DNA of 64,000 nt, taken from positions 62,001 to 126,000 of the forward strand of contig NZ_WIXI01000050.1 of NCBI RefSeq assembly GCF_009617585.1, written 5' to 3'. The notes beneath the pieces are model-generated. The model made no database searches. It had not been told where the DNA came from and saw only the letters and a program-made list of their open reading frames with translations. Positions 26,365-34,657 of this stretch are shown piece by piece; position 1 is the first letter of the stretch, and the number at the start of each line of letters is the position of its first letter. The position numbers and the translations under genes are program-made. The stretch comes from Endobacterium cereale. GTDB taxonomy: Bacteria; Pseudomonadota; Alphaproteobacteria; Rhizobiales; Rhizobiaceae.

Positions 26365-27285
26365 GTGAGTGATAAAATGAAAGCCGTCAGGAAGGCGCTA
26401 ACCGGAATTTCCGGTGTCCCGGTGACACCCTACAACGGCGATGGTTCTATCGATATCGCCAAGCTGAAGACGCTGATCAAGGGACTGGCGAACGCACGGG
26501 TTCACAACCTCATGGCCGCCGGCAATACGGGCGAATTCTTCACGCTCACCATGGACGAGGTGCGGGAAGTACACGCTGCGACGATCGAGGCCGCGGATGG
26601 CAAGGCGCTGGTCAGCGCTGCTGTCGGTCGCTCGCTGACAGAGGCAAAGGCGCTCGCGAAGGATGCGATTGCAGCCGGTGCCGACGCGATCATGGGCCAT
26701 CATCCGATGGATCCGTTTGCCGGTCCGTCCTATCAGGCCGGCTATTTTCTGGAGCTGGCTGATTTTTCGACGGTGCCGGTTATCGCCTATGTCCGCAGCG
26801 ACGGCTTCTCGGTCGCCGATTTCCGAAAGCTCGCTCTTCACCCCAATATTGCCGGCATCAAGTTCGCATCGCCGAACCTCATGCTTCTGTCGGAGGTCAT
26901 TCGCTCCACGCAGGATGCGCCTGCCATCTGGGTCTGCGGTCTCGCCGAAGGCTGGGCTCCGGCGTTCTACGCCATGGGCGCTCGCGGCTTCACATCCGGC
27001 CTCGTCAATGTCTTTCCGGAACGCTCCCATGCTGTCCATCAGGCGCTTGAAGCGGGTGATTATGCCCGCGCCCGCGCCTTGATCGATGGTATTGCCGGTT
27101 TCGAGATATTGCGAACCAAATACAACAACGGCGCCAATGTGACGGTCGTCAAGGAAGCCCTTGGCATGCTCGGAACCGATGTCGGACCGGTCCGCCTGCC
27201 GGGTGTGGTCGCGCTCAACGACGAGGAGCGAAGCATTCTTCGCGGCATCGTCGATCGTGTCAAAGCCGAAGCGCTGGCTGCCTGA
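26365..27285 (+). CDS. Dihydrodipicolinate synthase family aldolase/dehydratase
   Basis: A 306-residue class I aldolase-type TIM barrel. The pyruvate-binding segment is present (AAGNTGEFFTLT, residues 51-62). The Schiff-base lysine is Lys166 in AGIKFASP and the conserved Tyr is Tyr142 in VIAYVRSDG, which replaces the usual YNVP. With an enolase-superfamily dehydratase next door it more likely acts on a 2-keto-3-deoxy sugar acid or its dehydration product than in lysine synthesis. GTG 26365 has GGGAGAGG 6 bases upstream; ATG 26377 is an alternative. Confidence 0.82.
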   Translation: MSDKMKAVRKALTGISGVPVTPYNGDGSIDIAKLKTLIKGLANARVHNLMAAGNTGEFFTLTMDEVREVHAATIEAADGKALVSAAVGRSLTEAKALAKDAIAAGADAIMGHHPMDPFAGPSYQAGYFLELADFSTVPVIAYVRSDGFSVADFRKLALHPNIAGIKFASPNLMLLSEVIRSTQDAPAIWVCGLAEGWAPAFYAMGARGFTSGLVNVFPERSHAVHQALEAGDYARARALIDGIAGFEILRTKYNNGANVTVVKEALGMLGTDVGPVRLPGVVALNDEERSILRGIVDRVKAEALAA

Positions 27286-27298
27286 TCGGAGAAACGAC

Positions 27299-28438
27299 GT
27301 GCATATTACCGGTATCAAGACCTACATGCAGCGCGTGGACGAGCGTCCGCGCCTTCTTTTGAAGATCGAGACGAGCGAAGGCATTTCCGGTTGGGGGGAG
27401 TGCTACAATCACGGCCCCGACTGGGCGCTGCCGCCGCTTCTCGACTACCTCTTTCACCAGATCGAGGGGGAAGACCCGCGCCGGGTCGAATACATCGTGT
27501 TGAAACTCAACCAGCAATGCCGCTTTCCTCCCGGAGCCCTCGGTCTTGCCGCGATTTCCGCAATCGACCATGCATTGTGGGATATCGCCGGCAAGGCTGC
27601 GGGGCTTCCCGTCTACATGCTGCTCGGCGGTAGCGTTCGTGACCGGGTGCGGGTCTATTGCGGCGTCTATACCGCGCCTGATCCCGAGCAGGTGCTCGAT
27701 CAGACCCTCAAGCTCAACGCGGATTATGGCTACACGGCATTCAAGCTCAGCCCTTACCGCCGCGACCTTCATTCCGGCCGTTGGAGCGAGTTGGTGAAGG
27801 AGACCGGCGACTGGTTCGGCCGTATTCGTGAAATAACGCCTTCGCATTTCGAATTCGCCTTCGATGCGCATGCCAAGATCTTCGAACCTTACAAAGCCGT
27901 CCAGCTTGCCGCTGCCATCGCACCGAATGATCCGATGTTTTACGAGGAGCCGATCCGTCCGGAGCATATTCCGGCGTGGAAGGAATTGAAGTCGAAGGTG
28001 ACCGTGCCGCTCGCGACCGGCGAGTCGCTTTACAACCGCTTCGAGTTTCTCAATCTTCTCAACCAGCAGGGCGCCGATATCATCCAGCCGGATATCTGCG
28101 TGGTCGGCGGCGTGTCGGAGATGAGGCGCATCGCGACATTAGCAGAGGCTCATTATGTGACGGTTGCACCGCACAACCCGATGGGACCACTGGCGACAGC
28201 CGTCAACGTGCATTTCTGCGCGGCACAGCCGAATTTCCATGTTCTGGAGTTCAAGCCGCATATCCACGCGCCTTGGGCAGTCGATCCCTATATGCCGGTC
28301 GATGGTCATATGGAGCTGCGCCCGGATCGTCCCGGCTGGGGTATAGAGATCGATGAGAAGGTGCTTGAGAGCGACGATTACGTCCATTGGGAGCGTAAGG
28401 TCACCCGCAAGCCGGATGGATCGACCGCCTATCCTTGA
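27299..28438 (+). CDS. Mandelate racemase/enolase-superfamily sugar-acid dehydratase (GalD-like)
   Basis: A 379-residue enolase-superfamily enzyme. Metal ligands are visible: Asp in FAFDAHAKI, Glu in FYEEPIRPE and Glu in LATGESLY. The DxH pair in DAHAK and the His in VTVAPHNPMGPLATA are as in galactonate-type dehydratases. It would dehydrate an aldonic acid to a 2-keto-3-deoxy acid, feeding the aldolase-family protein encoded 13 bases before it. GTG 27299 has GGAG 7 bases upstream; the longer open frame shadows the preceding gene. Substrate not determinable. Confidence 0.85.
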   Translation: MHITGIKTYMQRVDERPRLLLKIETSEGISGWGECYNHGPDWALPPLLDYLFHQIEGEDPRRVEYIVLKLNQQCRFPPGALGLAAISAIDHALWDIAGKAAGLPVYMLLGGSVRDRVRVYCGVYTAPDPEQVLDQTLKLNADYGYTAFKLSPYRRDLHSGRWSELVKETGDWFGRIREITPSHFEFAFDAHAKIFEPYKAVQLAAAIAPNDPMFYEEPIRPEHIPAWKELKSKVTVPLATGESLYNRFEFLNLLNQQGADIIQPDICVVGGVSEMRRIATLAEAHYVTVAPHNPMGPLATAVNVHFCAAQPNFHVLEFKPHIHAPWAVDPYMPVDGHMELRPDRPGWGIEIDEKVLESDDYVHWERKVTRKPDGSTAYP

Positions 28439-28940
28439 TTAACGATGTCTGCTCGGCTGCACTGCGCTGCGATAATGTGCCAATCGTGTGGTCGGGCATT
28501 CTTAATCCTGCACATCAATTTTTGGCCGGCGAAGATCATTCTGTCGGCCAATGCTTTCTGGCATCGACAGAAGTATTAAGCACAAAGAGCTGTCGTCGCT
28601 TGTTATGTGTGAGCGGTTTGCCTCCAGTTGGAACTGCGCCATCAGGCCACCCGTAAAAACACTAGGCTGAACATCGACAAGGCATGCCACTAAATACCAA
28701 ATGAGGCACCGTCTACGTAATGACAGTGCCTAACCTTCGCCACTGAGCCAATTGCGATAGCAAAGGTGCCGCTTGCCGATTTATTAACGGAGAATTACAG
28801 AGCTGTCCCTTCTGGGTGGAAAAGCAACCACTCGTAAGGTGTACGCCTTTTTCCCGTGTAATGCCCTTGGCTTATCACGCTTCGCGTTGGTGATTCTGGT
28901 CCGCCGCCTGTCTATGATTTCGACAGGTCGGAGGTAAGCC
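28439..28940. other. 502-base intergenic region before the secretion island
   Basis: No convincing gene is seen. It holds an inverted repeat TTGGCCG (28522-28528) / CGGCCAA (28545-28551) and a short hairpin CCTGTC/GACAGG just before the RTX gene, whose ribosome site GGAGG lies at 28930-28934. The composition is lower in G+C than the flanking genes, and the promoter of the RTX gene is presumably here. Confidence 0.5.
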
Positions 28941-30428
28941 ATGTTTCATCTCAAGACGTTATTCGGTGCTTCGGGGCACGGGTGTTCGCCTGATCGCGGG
29001 CCTGCCCAAGGCCATCACAACGGACATGGCCAAGGCGGAGGTCATGGTCAGGGAAACGGCCGGTGCGGTTCTCCCGCCAACCAGGGGCCGACGACCCAGC
29101 AGGTAACCACAACGAGCAGCCTTGCTGTGTCTGTGGTCGCCGGTGCGGATGCCTATGGGCAGAATACCGCCGCGATCGTGGATGCGAACATGCGAATGTT
29201 CGACAGAGGTCTTGCCTCCTTCGCCGTGGGCAGTGTCGTATCTATCGCCGCCGCCAATGGTGACGGCGCCTATGCGGCGACCTATGCGCAAGTTGATGTC
29301 AGCGGCGCCGACCTCGGCAAGGTATCGACAAGCCAGGTTGCCTCGGCCGACGGATCATTCATGTCCACCACGACGTCCTTCGCGGTGGTGGATTTGAAAT
29401 TCGATCTGAAATTGGCCGGCTGTGGTGGCGTGACGGTCAGCGAACAGTCGGGCCTTGCCAGTCCTCAGACTGACCTCAGCGGCAATGTCGCCAGCTTCGA
29501 GGTCGATGCGCTCGTTGAAGCCCAGAACAGCTATGCTGACGTCGTCGCAGACGCGCTCGCCATCGAGGATGCCATGTCCTCGACGACGATTGCGGCGACG
29601 ACAGCGCTGACTGCATCGGTGACCTACACGATCGTCAGGGGCACGATACGCGATGACCAGTTCAGCGGGACATCCAGCCACGACCTGATGATGGGCGGCA
29701 AGGGCAATGACACGATGCGCGGCCTGCAGGGCAATGACTGGATGTTTGGTGAACAAGGCAACGACCGGCTTGAGGGCGGTGATGGCGACGATACAATGTT
29801 CGGCGGCACCGGCAAGGACGTGCTGCTGGGCGGTGACGGCGCCGACTGGCTTTTTGGTGGCGACGACAATGACGAACTTGATGGCGGTCAGGGCCAGGAC
29901 CTTTTGAGCGGTGGCAGTGGCTCTGACACCCTCCGCGGCGGCGCCGGCGATGATTTTCTGGATGGTGGTAAAGGTAAGGACCGCTTGTTCGGCGATGGCG
30001 GCAACGACCTTTTCAGGCTCGGCGCCAGTGGTGGCGATGATGATGACATCTATACCGGCGGAGCCGGTGTCGATACCTATCTGATCAGAGACAAGATCGA
30101 TGACGACACGATTACCGATTTCAACCTTGCCCAAGGCGACCGGATCGTCCTTGACGAGGATGTCGATCACTGGTCGGTGTCCATCCGTATCTCGTCTAGT
30201 GACCGAAACGACCTGGAAATCACATTTTCCGGGCAGGGGGCGGGCAGTTCAAGCCTCGTTCTTGATGATTTCTTCCGGATCAACCCGGAGTTCAAACTTG
30301 CCGGCTCCAAGCCGACGAGCAAACAGCAGGCGGATCACCTTGTGGATCACATCTTCGGCCAAACCGTCGATGATGCAAATGGCCTCCACGTATTCGTGTT
30401 CGCTGATATCCTCTTCGACCTGGGTTAG
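28941..30428 (+). CDS. RTX calcium-binding repeat protein, likely type I-secreted
   Basis: A 495-residue acidic protein. Residues 12-42 are Gly/His-rich low complexity (GHGCSPD, GHHNGHGQGGGHGQGN). Residues about 55-225 form a beta-rich domain of Ala/Ser/Val/Thr without a recognised family. From about residue 237 to 360 come RTX nonapeptides of the GGxGxDxLx kind (GGKGNDTMRG, GGDGDDTMFG, GGAGDDFLDG), which bind calcium outside the cell. The C-terminus ends in a hydrophobic FVFADILFDLG stretch, like type I secretion signals, and there is no N-terminal Sec signal. A type I exporter is encoded downstream at 34658-37841. Function outside the cell is unknown. Confidence 0.85.
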   Translation: MFHLKTLFGASGHGCSPDRGPAQGHHNGHGQGGGHGQGNGRCGSPANQGPTTQQVTTTSSLAVSVVAGADAYGQNTAAIVDANMRMFDRGLASFAVGSVVSIAAANGDGAYAATYAQVDVSGADLGKVSTSQVASADGSFMSTTTSFAVVDLKFDLKLAGCGGVTVSEQSGLASPQTDLSGNVASFEVDALVEAQNSYADVVADALAIEDAMSSTTIAATTALTASVTYTIVRGTIRDDQFSGTSSHDLMMGGKGNDTMRGLQGNDWMFGEQGNDRLEGGDGDDTMFGGTGKDVLLGGDGADWLFGGDDNDELDGGQGQDLLSGGSGSDTLRGGAGDDFLDGGKGKDRLFGDGGNDLFRLGASGGDDDDIYTGGAGVDTYLIRDKIDDDTITDFNLAQGDRIVLDEDVDHWSVSIRISSSDRNDLEITFSGQGAGSSSLVLDDFFRINPEFKLAGSKPTSKQQADHLVDHIFGQTVDDANGLHVFVFADILFDLG

Positions 30429-30498
30429 AAACTGCCTCACTCGCTAAAGCGTCGCTCTTGCAGCGACTGGAATTCGGCCTGAGGTCAATCCTTGCACC

Positions 30499-30538
30499 AA
30501 CCAGCACCGTCGCGCTTTTAAACGCGGCGGTGCTGGTT
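30499..30538 (+). terminator. Strong hairpin terminator after the first RTX gene
   Basis: A 16-bp stem (30499-30514 with 30523-30538, one G-T wobble) with an 8-base loop, followed by a moderately T-rich GCATTTGCGTTT. It separates the first RTX gene from the next small gene. Confidence 0.65.
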
Positions 30539-30844
30539 GCATTTGCGTTTCTAAAATCCGGTCATATGGGGTTGTGTGTGCCGCAGAGAGCCCTCTGCAA
30601 TAAACCGTGGGTCGATACACCATCTTACAGATGATCACTCGAAAAATGCGTATTTCCGGTATGTTACGCATTCGTTGAAGTACAATTTATGGGTGGATGG
30701 AGACTACAACTTTGGATTTTTGGATGCGCTCTGCCCGGCAGGCTTATACTCCCGATAGACATTTGAGGTTGTGAAAGCGAGGGGGTAGTTCTTGTCGTGT
30801 CAGCAGGGGCTGATATTCGAACGTTACAATCAAAGGAGAGAGAC
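30539..30844. other. Intergenic region before the small acidic-protein gene
   Basis: About 300 bases without a supported gene. It must hold the promoter of the gene at 30845; no match to sigma-70 consensus is strong enough to call. Confidence 0.4.
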
Positions 30845-31126
30845 ATGACCTATCATCACAACAATGACGACGTGAACCTCGATGCGTCCTATGACTTCAC
30901 TTCGACGATCGATATCGAATTCAATTTGGATTCGGACATCAGCTTCAACCTGGATGTCGAGAAGGACATCTGCGTTGACGTCAACATCGACGGTAACGAA
31001 GTTTCCTTCGCCATCGACCTCCAGGCCTACGGCAGCGATACCTCCGTTGACCTGAACATCGTCGCCGCCGTCATGGAAGGCGAATGGTCGAGCATCACGG
31101 CGACCGGTTACGCCGCTGCTGCCTGA
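30845..31126 (+). CDS. Small acidic beta-rich protein of unknown function
   Basis: A 93-residue protein starting at an ATG preceded by AAAGGAGAGAGAC, a strong ribosome site. Residues 8-60 alternate hydrophobic and Asp/Asn residues (DIEFNLDSDISFNLDVEKD, then CVDVNIDGNEVSFAIDL), a pattern that predicts beta strands, and it is very acidic. There is one Cys, no signal peptide and no membrane segment. The final 30 residues (SSITATGYAAAA) are Ala/Ser-rich. It lies between two RTX genes and before a type I exporter and ends at its own terminator, so it is probably made separately and may be another secreted substrate or a calcium-binding partner. No family recognised. Confidence 0.75.
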   Translation: MTYHHNNDDVNLDASYDFTSTIDIEFNLDSDISFNLDVEKDICVDVNIDGNEVSFAIDLQAYGSDTSVDLNIVAAVMEGEWSSITATGYAAAA

Positions 31127-31164
31127 TATCATCTGCCACGCTGCAGAACTGGTCTCATCGTGCA

Positions 31165-31190
31165 GGGTCCCGGAGTTCCGGGGCCCTTTG
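31165..31190 (+). terminator. Intrinsic terminator after the small acidic-protein gene
   Basis: GGGTCCCGG and CCGGGGCCC (one wobble) form a 9-bp stem with a 4-base loop, followed directly by TTTGTC. Confidence 0.6.
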
Positions 31191-31312
31191 TCAGCATGCT
31201 TCCGGTGATGAGCTACGCCTAAAGTTGCAGGCACTGATGCGTAGTAGGACCAGCAGGAGGCTGCACTTAACCTAGAGACATCATCAACGCACAGCGCCCG
31301 GGGGAGGGCAAT

Positions 31313-34300
31313 ATGGCCAGCAAGATCGTCAAGACCTCCTTGAAGTCATCCAGCAACGCGCCGGCAGCAACAAAGACCGTGCCGGTCCCGACAGCTCAGC
31401 CGGATATCGCTGAGGGTACCCCCGCACGCATGACCACAAGTGCGCTAGTCCAGGCGGCGGCGCTCGCCGCGCCAAGCTACACATCGGTCATTTTGACCAA
31501 TAACAATGACAGCCGTACGCAAAACACCGACGGCCGTTTTCACATTCAGGGGCTTGGTGGGAACGACACGATTACTGTGGCGGTCAACACTACGGGCGGT
31601 GACTATCTGGACGGCGGTGCCGGCACAGACACGCTCAATGCCGCAAACAGCAACGATTTCCTCGACGGTGGGGACGGCAACGATGTCCTGAACGGCAATG
31701 GCGGTGACGATGTCCTGCGCGGTGGTGCGGGGGCGGACACGCTGAATGGCGGCGCCGGCATCGATGCCGCCGATTATCGCAACTCGAATGCGGCCGTTAC
31801 CCTGTTGCTGGCCACTGATCCGACGAAAACCGCGCGCGGTGTCGGTGGGCACGCCGCAGGGGATATCGTCAGTGGCATCGAAAACATTTTCGGGTCGGCT
31901 TTCGACGATCGTTTGACGGGAAATCTTCTGGCCAATCTGCTGGTCGGTGGCGCTGGCGCCGATGTCCTGCGCGGCATGGATGGCGACGATGTGCTGATCG
32001 GCGATGACATGCTTGACGCCGACATGAACGGCGTGCCGGACGATGAAGACGCGGACGGCATTCCCGATGGCATTAACACAACGGTTGCCGGTGGTGACGA
32101 TACGCTGGACGGAGGTTTCGGCAACGATCGCCTGTTTGGCGGTGGCGGCAATGATACGTTGATGGGGGGCTTCGGTGATGACACCCTTTACGGTGGAATG
32201 GGCGACGATCTCCTCAATGGCGGCGATGGCGACGACCTGCTGGATGGCGGGGAAGGTGACGATACGCTGATTGCGAGCCTCGGCAATGATATCGTGCACG
32301 GCGGTGGCGGAAACGACTTTATCGACACCTCCATTGGAAATGACGAGATCCACGGTGGCGCAGGTGATGACGAAATCTATGCCGGCGCCGGTAACGATCA
32401 GGCCTATGGTGACGCAGGCAACGACCGGATATTCGGTTCTGCCGGCAACGATATTCTCGATGGCGGTGATGGCAATGACGAGCTCGATGGCGGCGACGGC
32501 GACGACACGCTGCTTGGCGGCAACGGCGATGACATCCTGCGCCCCGGTCTCGGCGTCAATATCGTTGATGGTGGTGCCGGCATCGACACGATCGACTTTT
32601 CGTCAGGTGGTGCGGTCGGGATCGATCTCGGCAACCACACCACCAGCGGTGCAGCCACCGGAACGACGTTCAGCAACATCGAAAACGTGACCGGTTCCTC
32701 GCAGAACGATGTGATCGTCGGCGATTCTGCCAATAACGTCCTGACAGGCGGCGGCGGTGCCGACACCCTTGTCGGCCAAGGCGGTTTCGATACTGCCGAC
32801 TATTCGAAATCCAGCGCTGGGGTAACGATCATCCAGACGTCATCGTCAGCTGACCCGGCCGCGGTCGGTACCGGTACGGGCGGCGATGCCCAGGGCGACC
32901 AGCTCCTCCTCATTGAACGGATCATCGGCTCAGCCTTTGCCGACGTACTGACCGGTGGCGATCTCAATGATACTTTCATGGGTGGTGCTGGCAGCGATGT
33001 CATTTCCGGTGGTGGCGGTACCGATACGGCAGAATATTCCTCTTCTGCCGCGGGCGTAACCATCGCGCTCAGCAATACCGGCGCGGCGACCGTTTCGGGT
33101 GGGGATGCCGAAGGCGACATTCTGACGTCGATCGAAAACCTCATCGGTTCCGCTATGGCGGATGTGCTCTACGGCAATTCCCAGGTAAACCGCCTGGAAG
33201 GCGGTGCCGGCAATGATACATTCCGCACGGGTACCGGCGGTGTCGCCGCAAGCGGTATTTACGAAGTCGTCATCGGCGGCGATGGGATCGACACGATCGA
33301 TTATTCCACGTCGTCATCGGCCGTGGGCGCGATCTTGTTCAACGGCGTGTCCGGCAACCTGCCAGTCAGTCAGGGTGGTGAGGCGGACGGGGACATGCTC
33401 CTTCTCATCGAGAACATCATTGGCAGCGCGTTTGGTGACCAGCTGCGCGGCAGCGAGGTCGCCAACGTGCTCAATGGCGGTGACGGCAACGACAATCTGC
33501 AGGGGCTGGGTGGAGCCGACACTCTGATCGGTGGTGCCGGAACGGATGTGGCCAGCTATTCTCTTTCGACGGCGGGCGTCACCGTTGTGCTGGCCGATAG
33601 CGGGTTTGGAATGGGAACCGGCGGCGATGCCGAGGGCGATCTCCTGAGCACGATCGAAAATCTGATCGGATCTGCGTTCAACGACGTTCTTATCGGCAAT
33701 TCCGCCCAGAACCGGCTGGAGGGCGGGGCCGGAAACGACACGTTCCGAACCGGCATTGGCGGCTCATATGCCAACAACATTCAGGAGGTCGTACTTGGCG
33801 GCGACGGCATAGATACGATCGACTATTCGGCTTCGAACGCAGGTGTGTACGCACGGTTGTTCAGCGGCACATCCGGTTTGAGCCTCAGCCAGGGCGGCCA
33901 TGCGGATGGTGATATCCTTGCTCAGATGGAAAATGCCATTGGTTCGAACTTCAACGACCGACTGGAAGGCACTGAGCTGGCAAACACGCTCAGTGGCGGC
34001 AATGGCGACGATGTTCTGATCGGCTTTGCCGGTGCGGATACGCTGATCGGCGGAGCTGGAACAGACATGGCGGATTATTCTGCCTCCAACGCTGGCGTGT
34101 CGGTTCAGCTGCACGCCACCGGCACTACGCAAGCGGCGGGTGGCCATGCGGATGGTGATCTGCTCAACGGCATCGAAAGCATCACCGGCTCCGCTTTCAA
34201 CGATGTTCTGATCGGTAGCGCGGGCGCGAACAAACTCATCAGCGGTGCCGGTAACGATACGCTCCGGGGCGGTAGCGGCAATGACATCCTGTCGGCCACG

Positions 34301-34642
34301 GGCACTGGTGCCGCATCCGGCCAGAATCATCTCTTCGGTGACGGCGTAAGCGATGGTGGCAGTGCGGGTATCGATCAGTTCCGCATTCTCGGCGGCACCA
34401 ACTTCATTCGCGATTACCAGACCGGAGAGGATGTCATCGTCAACAGTCTGACCGCCAATCCGAGTTTGACGGCGATCGGCATCAGCGGTGTCAACTATTA
34501 CGCAGGCTTGCTGACCGGAGCGACGCATCAGACCTACGTCATCTTTGGCGCGACCGCTGCCATGTCGCAGGCGGAGGCGATCGCGAGCATGACGACATTC
34601 GTACAGAACGATCTGTTCGTAGACGTGAACCTGATTGCCTGA
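31313..34642 (+). CDS. Large RTX calcium-binding repeat protein
   Basis: A 1109-residue very acidic, Gly/Asp-rich protein made almost wholly of RTX nonapeptides (GGxGxDxLxG) and intervening modules of the form DYSxSxAGVTVxL...GGDAEGDLLxxIENLIGSAFNDVLIG, seen six or more times. The first 60 residues are Ala/Thr/Pro-rich without a Sec signal. The last 70 residues (GVNYYAGLLTG, ending NDLFVDVNLIA) lack RTX and probably form the type I secretion signal. No catalytic domain is recognised, so a structural, adhesive or biofilm role is plausible. ATG 31313 has GGGGGAGGG upstream. The exporter ATPase gene starts 15 bases after its stop, arguing for one operon. Confidence 0.88.
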   Translation: MASKIVKTSLKSSSNAPAATKTVPVPTAQPDIAEGTPARMTTSALVQAAALAAPSYTSVILTNNNDSRTQNTDGRFHIQGLGGNDTITVAVNTTGGDYLDGGAGTDTLNAANSNDFLDGGDGNDVLNGNGGDDVLRGGAGADTLNGGAGIDAADYRNSNAAVTLLLATDPTKTARGVGGHAAGDIVSGIENIFGSAFDDRLTGNLLANLLVGGAGADVLRGMDGDDVLIGDDMLDADMNGVPDDEDADGIPDGINTTVAGGDDTLDGGFGNDRLFGGGGNDTLMGGFGDDTLYGGMGDDLLNGGDGDDLLDGGEGDDTLIASLGNDIVHGGGGNDFIDTSIGNDEIHGGAGDDEIYAGAGNDQAYGDAGNDRIFGSAGNDILDGGDGNDELDGGDGDDTLLGGNGDDILRPGLGVNIVDGGAGIDTIDFSSGGAVGIDLGNHTTSGAATGTTFSNIENVTGSSQNDVIVGDSANNVLTGGGGADTLVGQGGFDTADYSKSSAGVTIIQTSSSADPAAVGTGTGGDAQGDQLLLIERIIGSAFADVLTGGDLNDTFMGGAGSDVISGGGGTDTAEYSSSAAGVTIALSNTGAATVSGGDAEGDILTSIENLIGSAMADVLYGNSQVNRLEGGAGNDTFRTGTGGVAASGIYEVVIGGDGIDTIDYSTSSSAVGAILFNGVSGNLPVSQGGEADGDMLLLIENIIGSAFGDQLRGSEVANVLNGGDGNDNLQGLGGADTLIGGAGTDVASYSLSTAGVTVVLADSGFGMGTGGDAEGDLLSTIENLIGSAFNDVLIGNSAQNRLEGGAGNDTFRTGIGGSYANNIQEVVLGGDGIDTIDYSASNAGVYARLFSGTSGLSLSQGGHADGDILAQMENAIGSNFNDRLEGTELANTLSGGNGDDVLIGFAGADTLIGGAGTDMADYSASNAGVSVQLHATGTTQAAGGHADGDLLNGIESITGSAFNDVLIGSAGANKLISGAGNDTLRGGSGNDILSATGTGAASGQNHLFGDGVSDGGSAGIDQFRILGGTNFIRDYQTGEDVIVNSLTANPSLTAIGISGVNYYAGLLTGATHQTYVIFGATAAMSQAEAIASMTTFVQNDLFVDVNLIA
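33173..34213 (+). repeat. Tandem duplication of about 174 codons inside the RTX gene
   Basis: Two consecutive units begin with GNS-x2-NRLEGGAGNDTFRTG at 33173 and 33695, then share GGDGIDTIDYS, a GxSG-SQGG stretch and an IGS-F segment. Spacing is 522 bases, then 519 to the start of a partial third unit. The units differ at many codons, so the duplication is not recent. Confidence 0.65.
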
Positions 34643-34657
34643 GGGTGGAGAAATTGC

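Noticed and set aside
26365..27285. Assignment as dapA for lysine synthesis
   Set aside because: The YNVP motif is changed and the gene sits between a GntR regulator and a sugar-acid dehydratase, so catabolism is more likely.
29355..32353. Long minus-strand frames opposite the RTX genes, with repeated Val/Ile/Ala segments
   Set aside because: Their repeats are simply the complement of the RTX nonapeptide codons on the plus strand.
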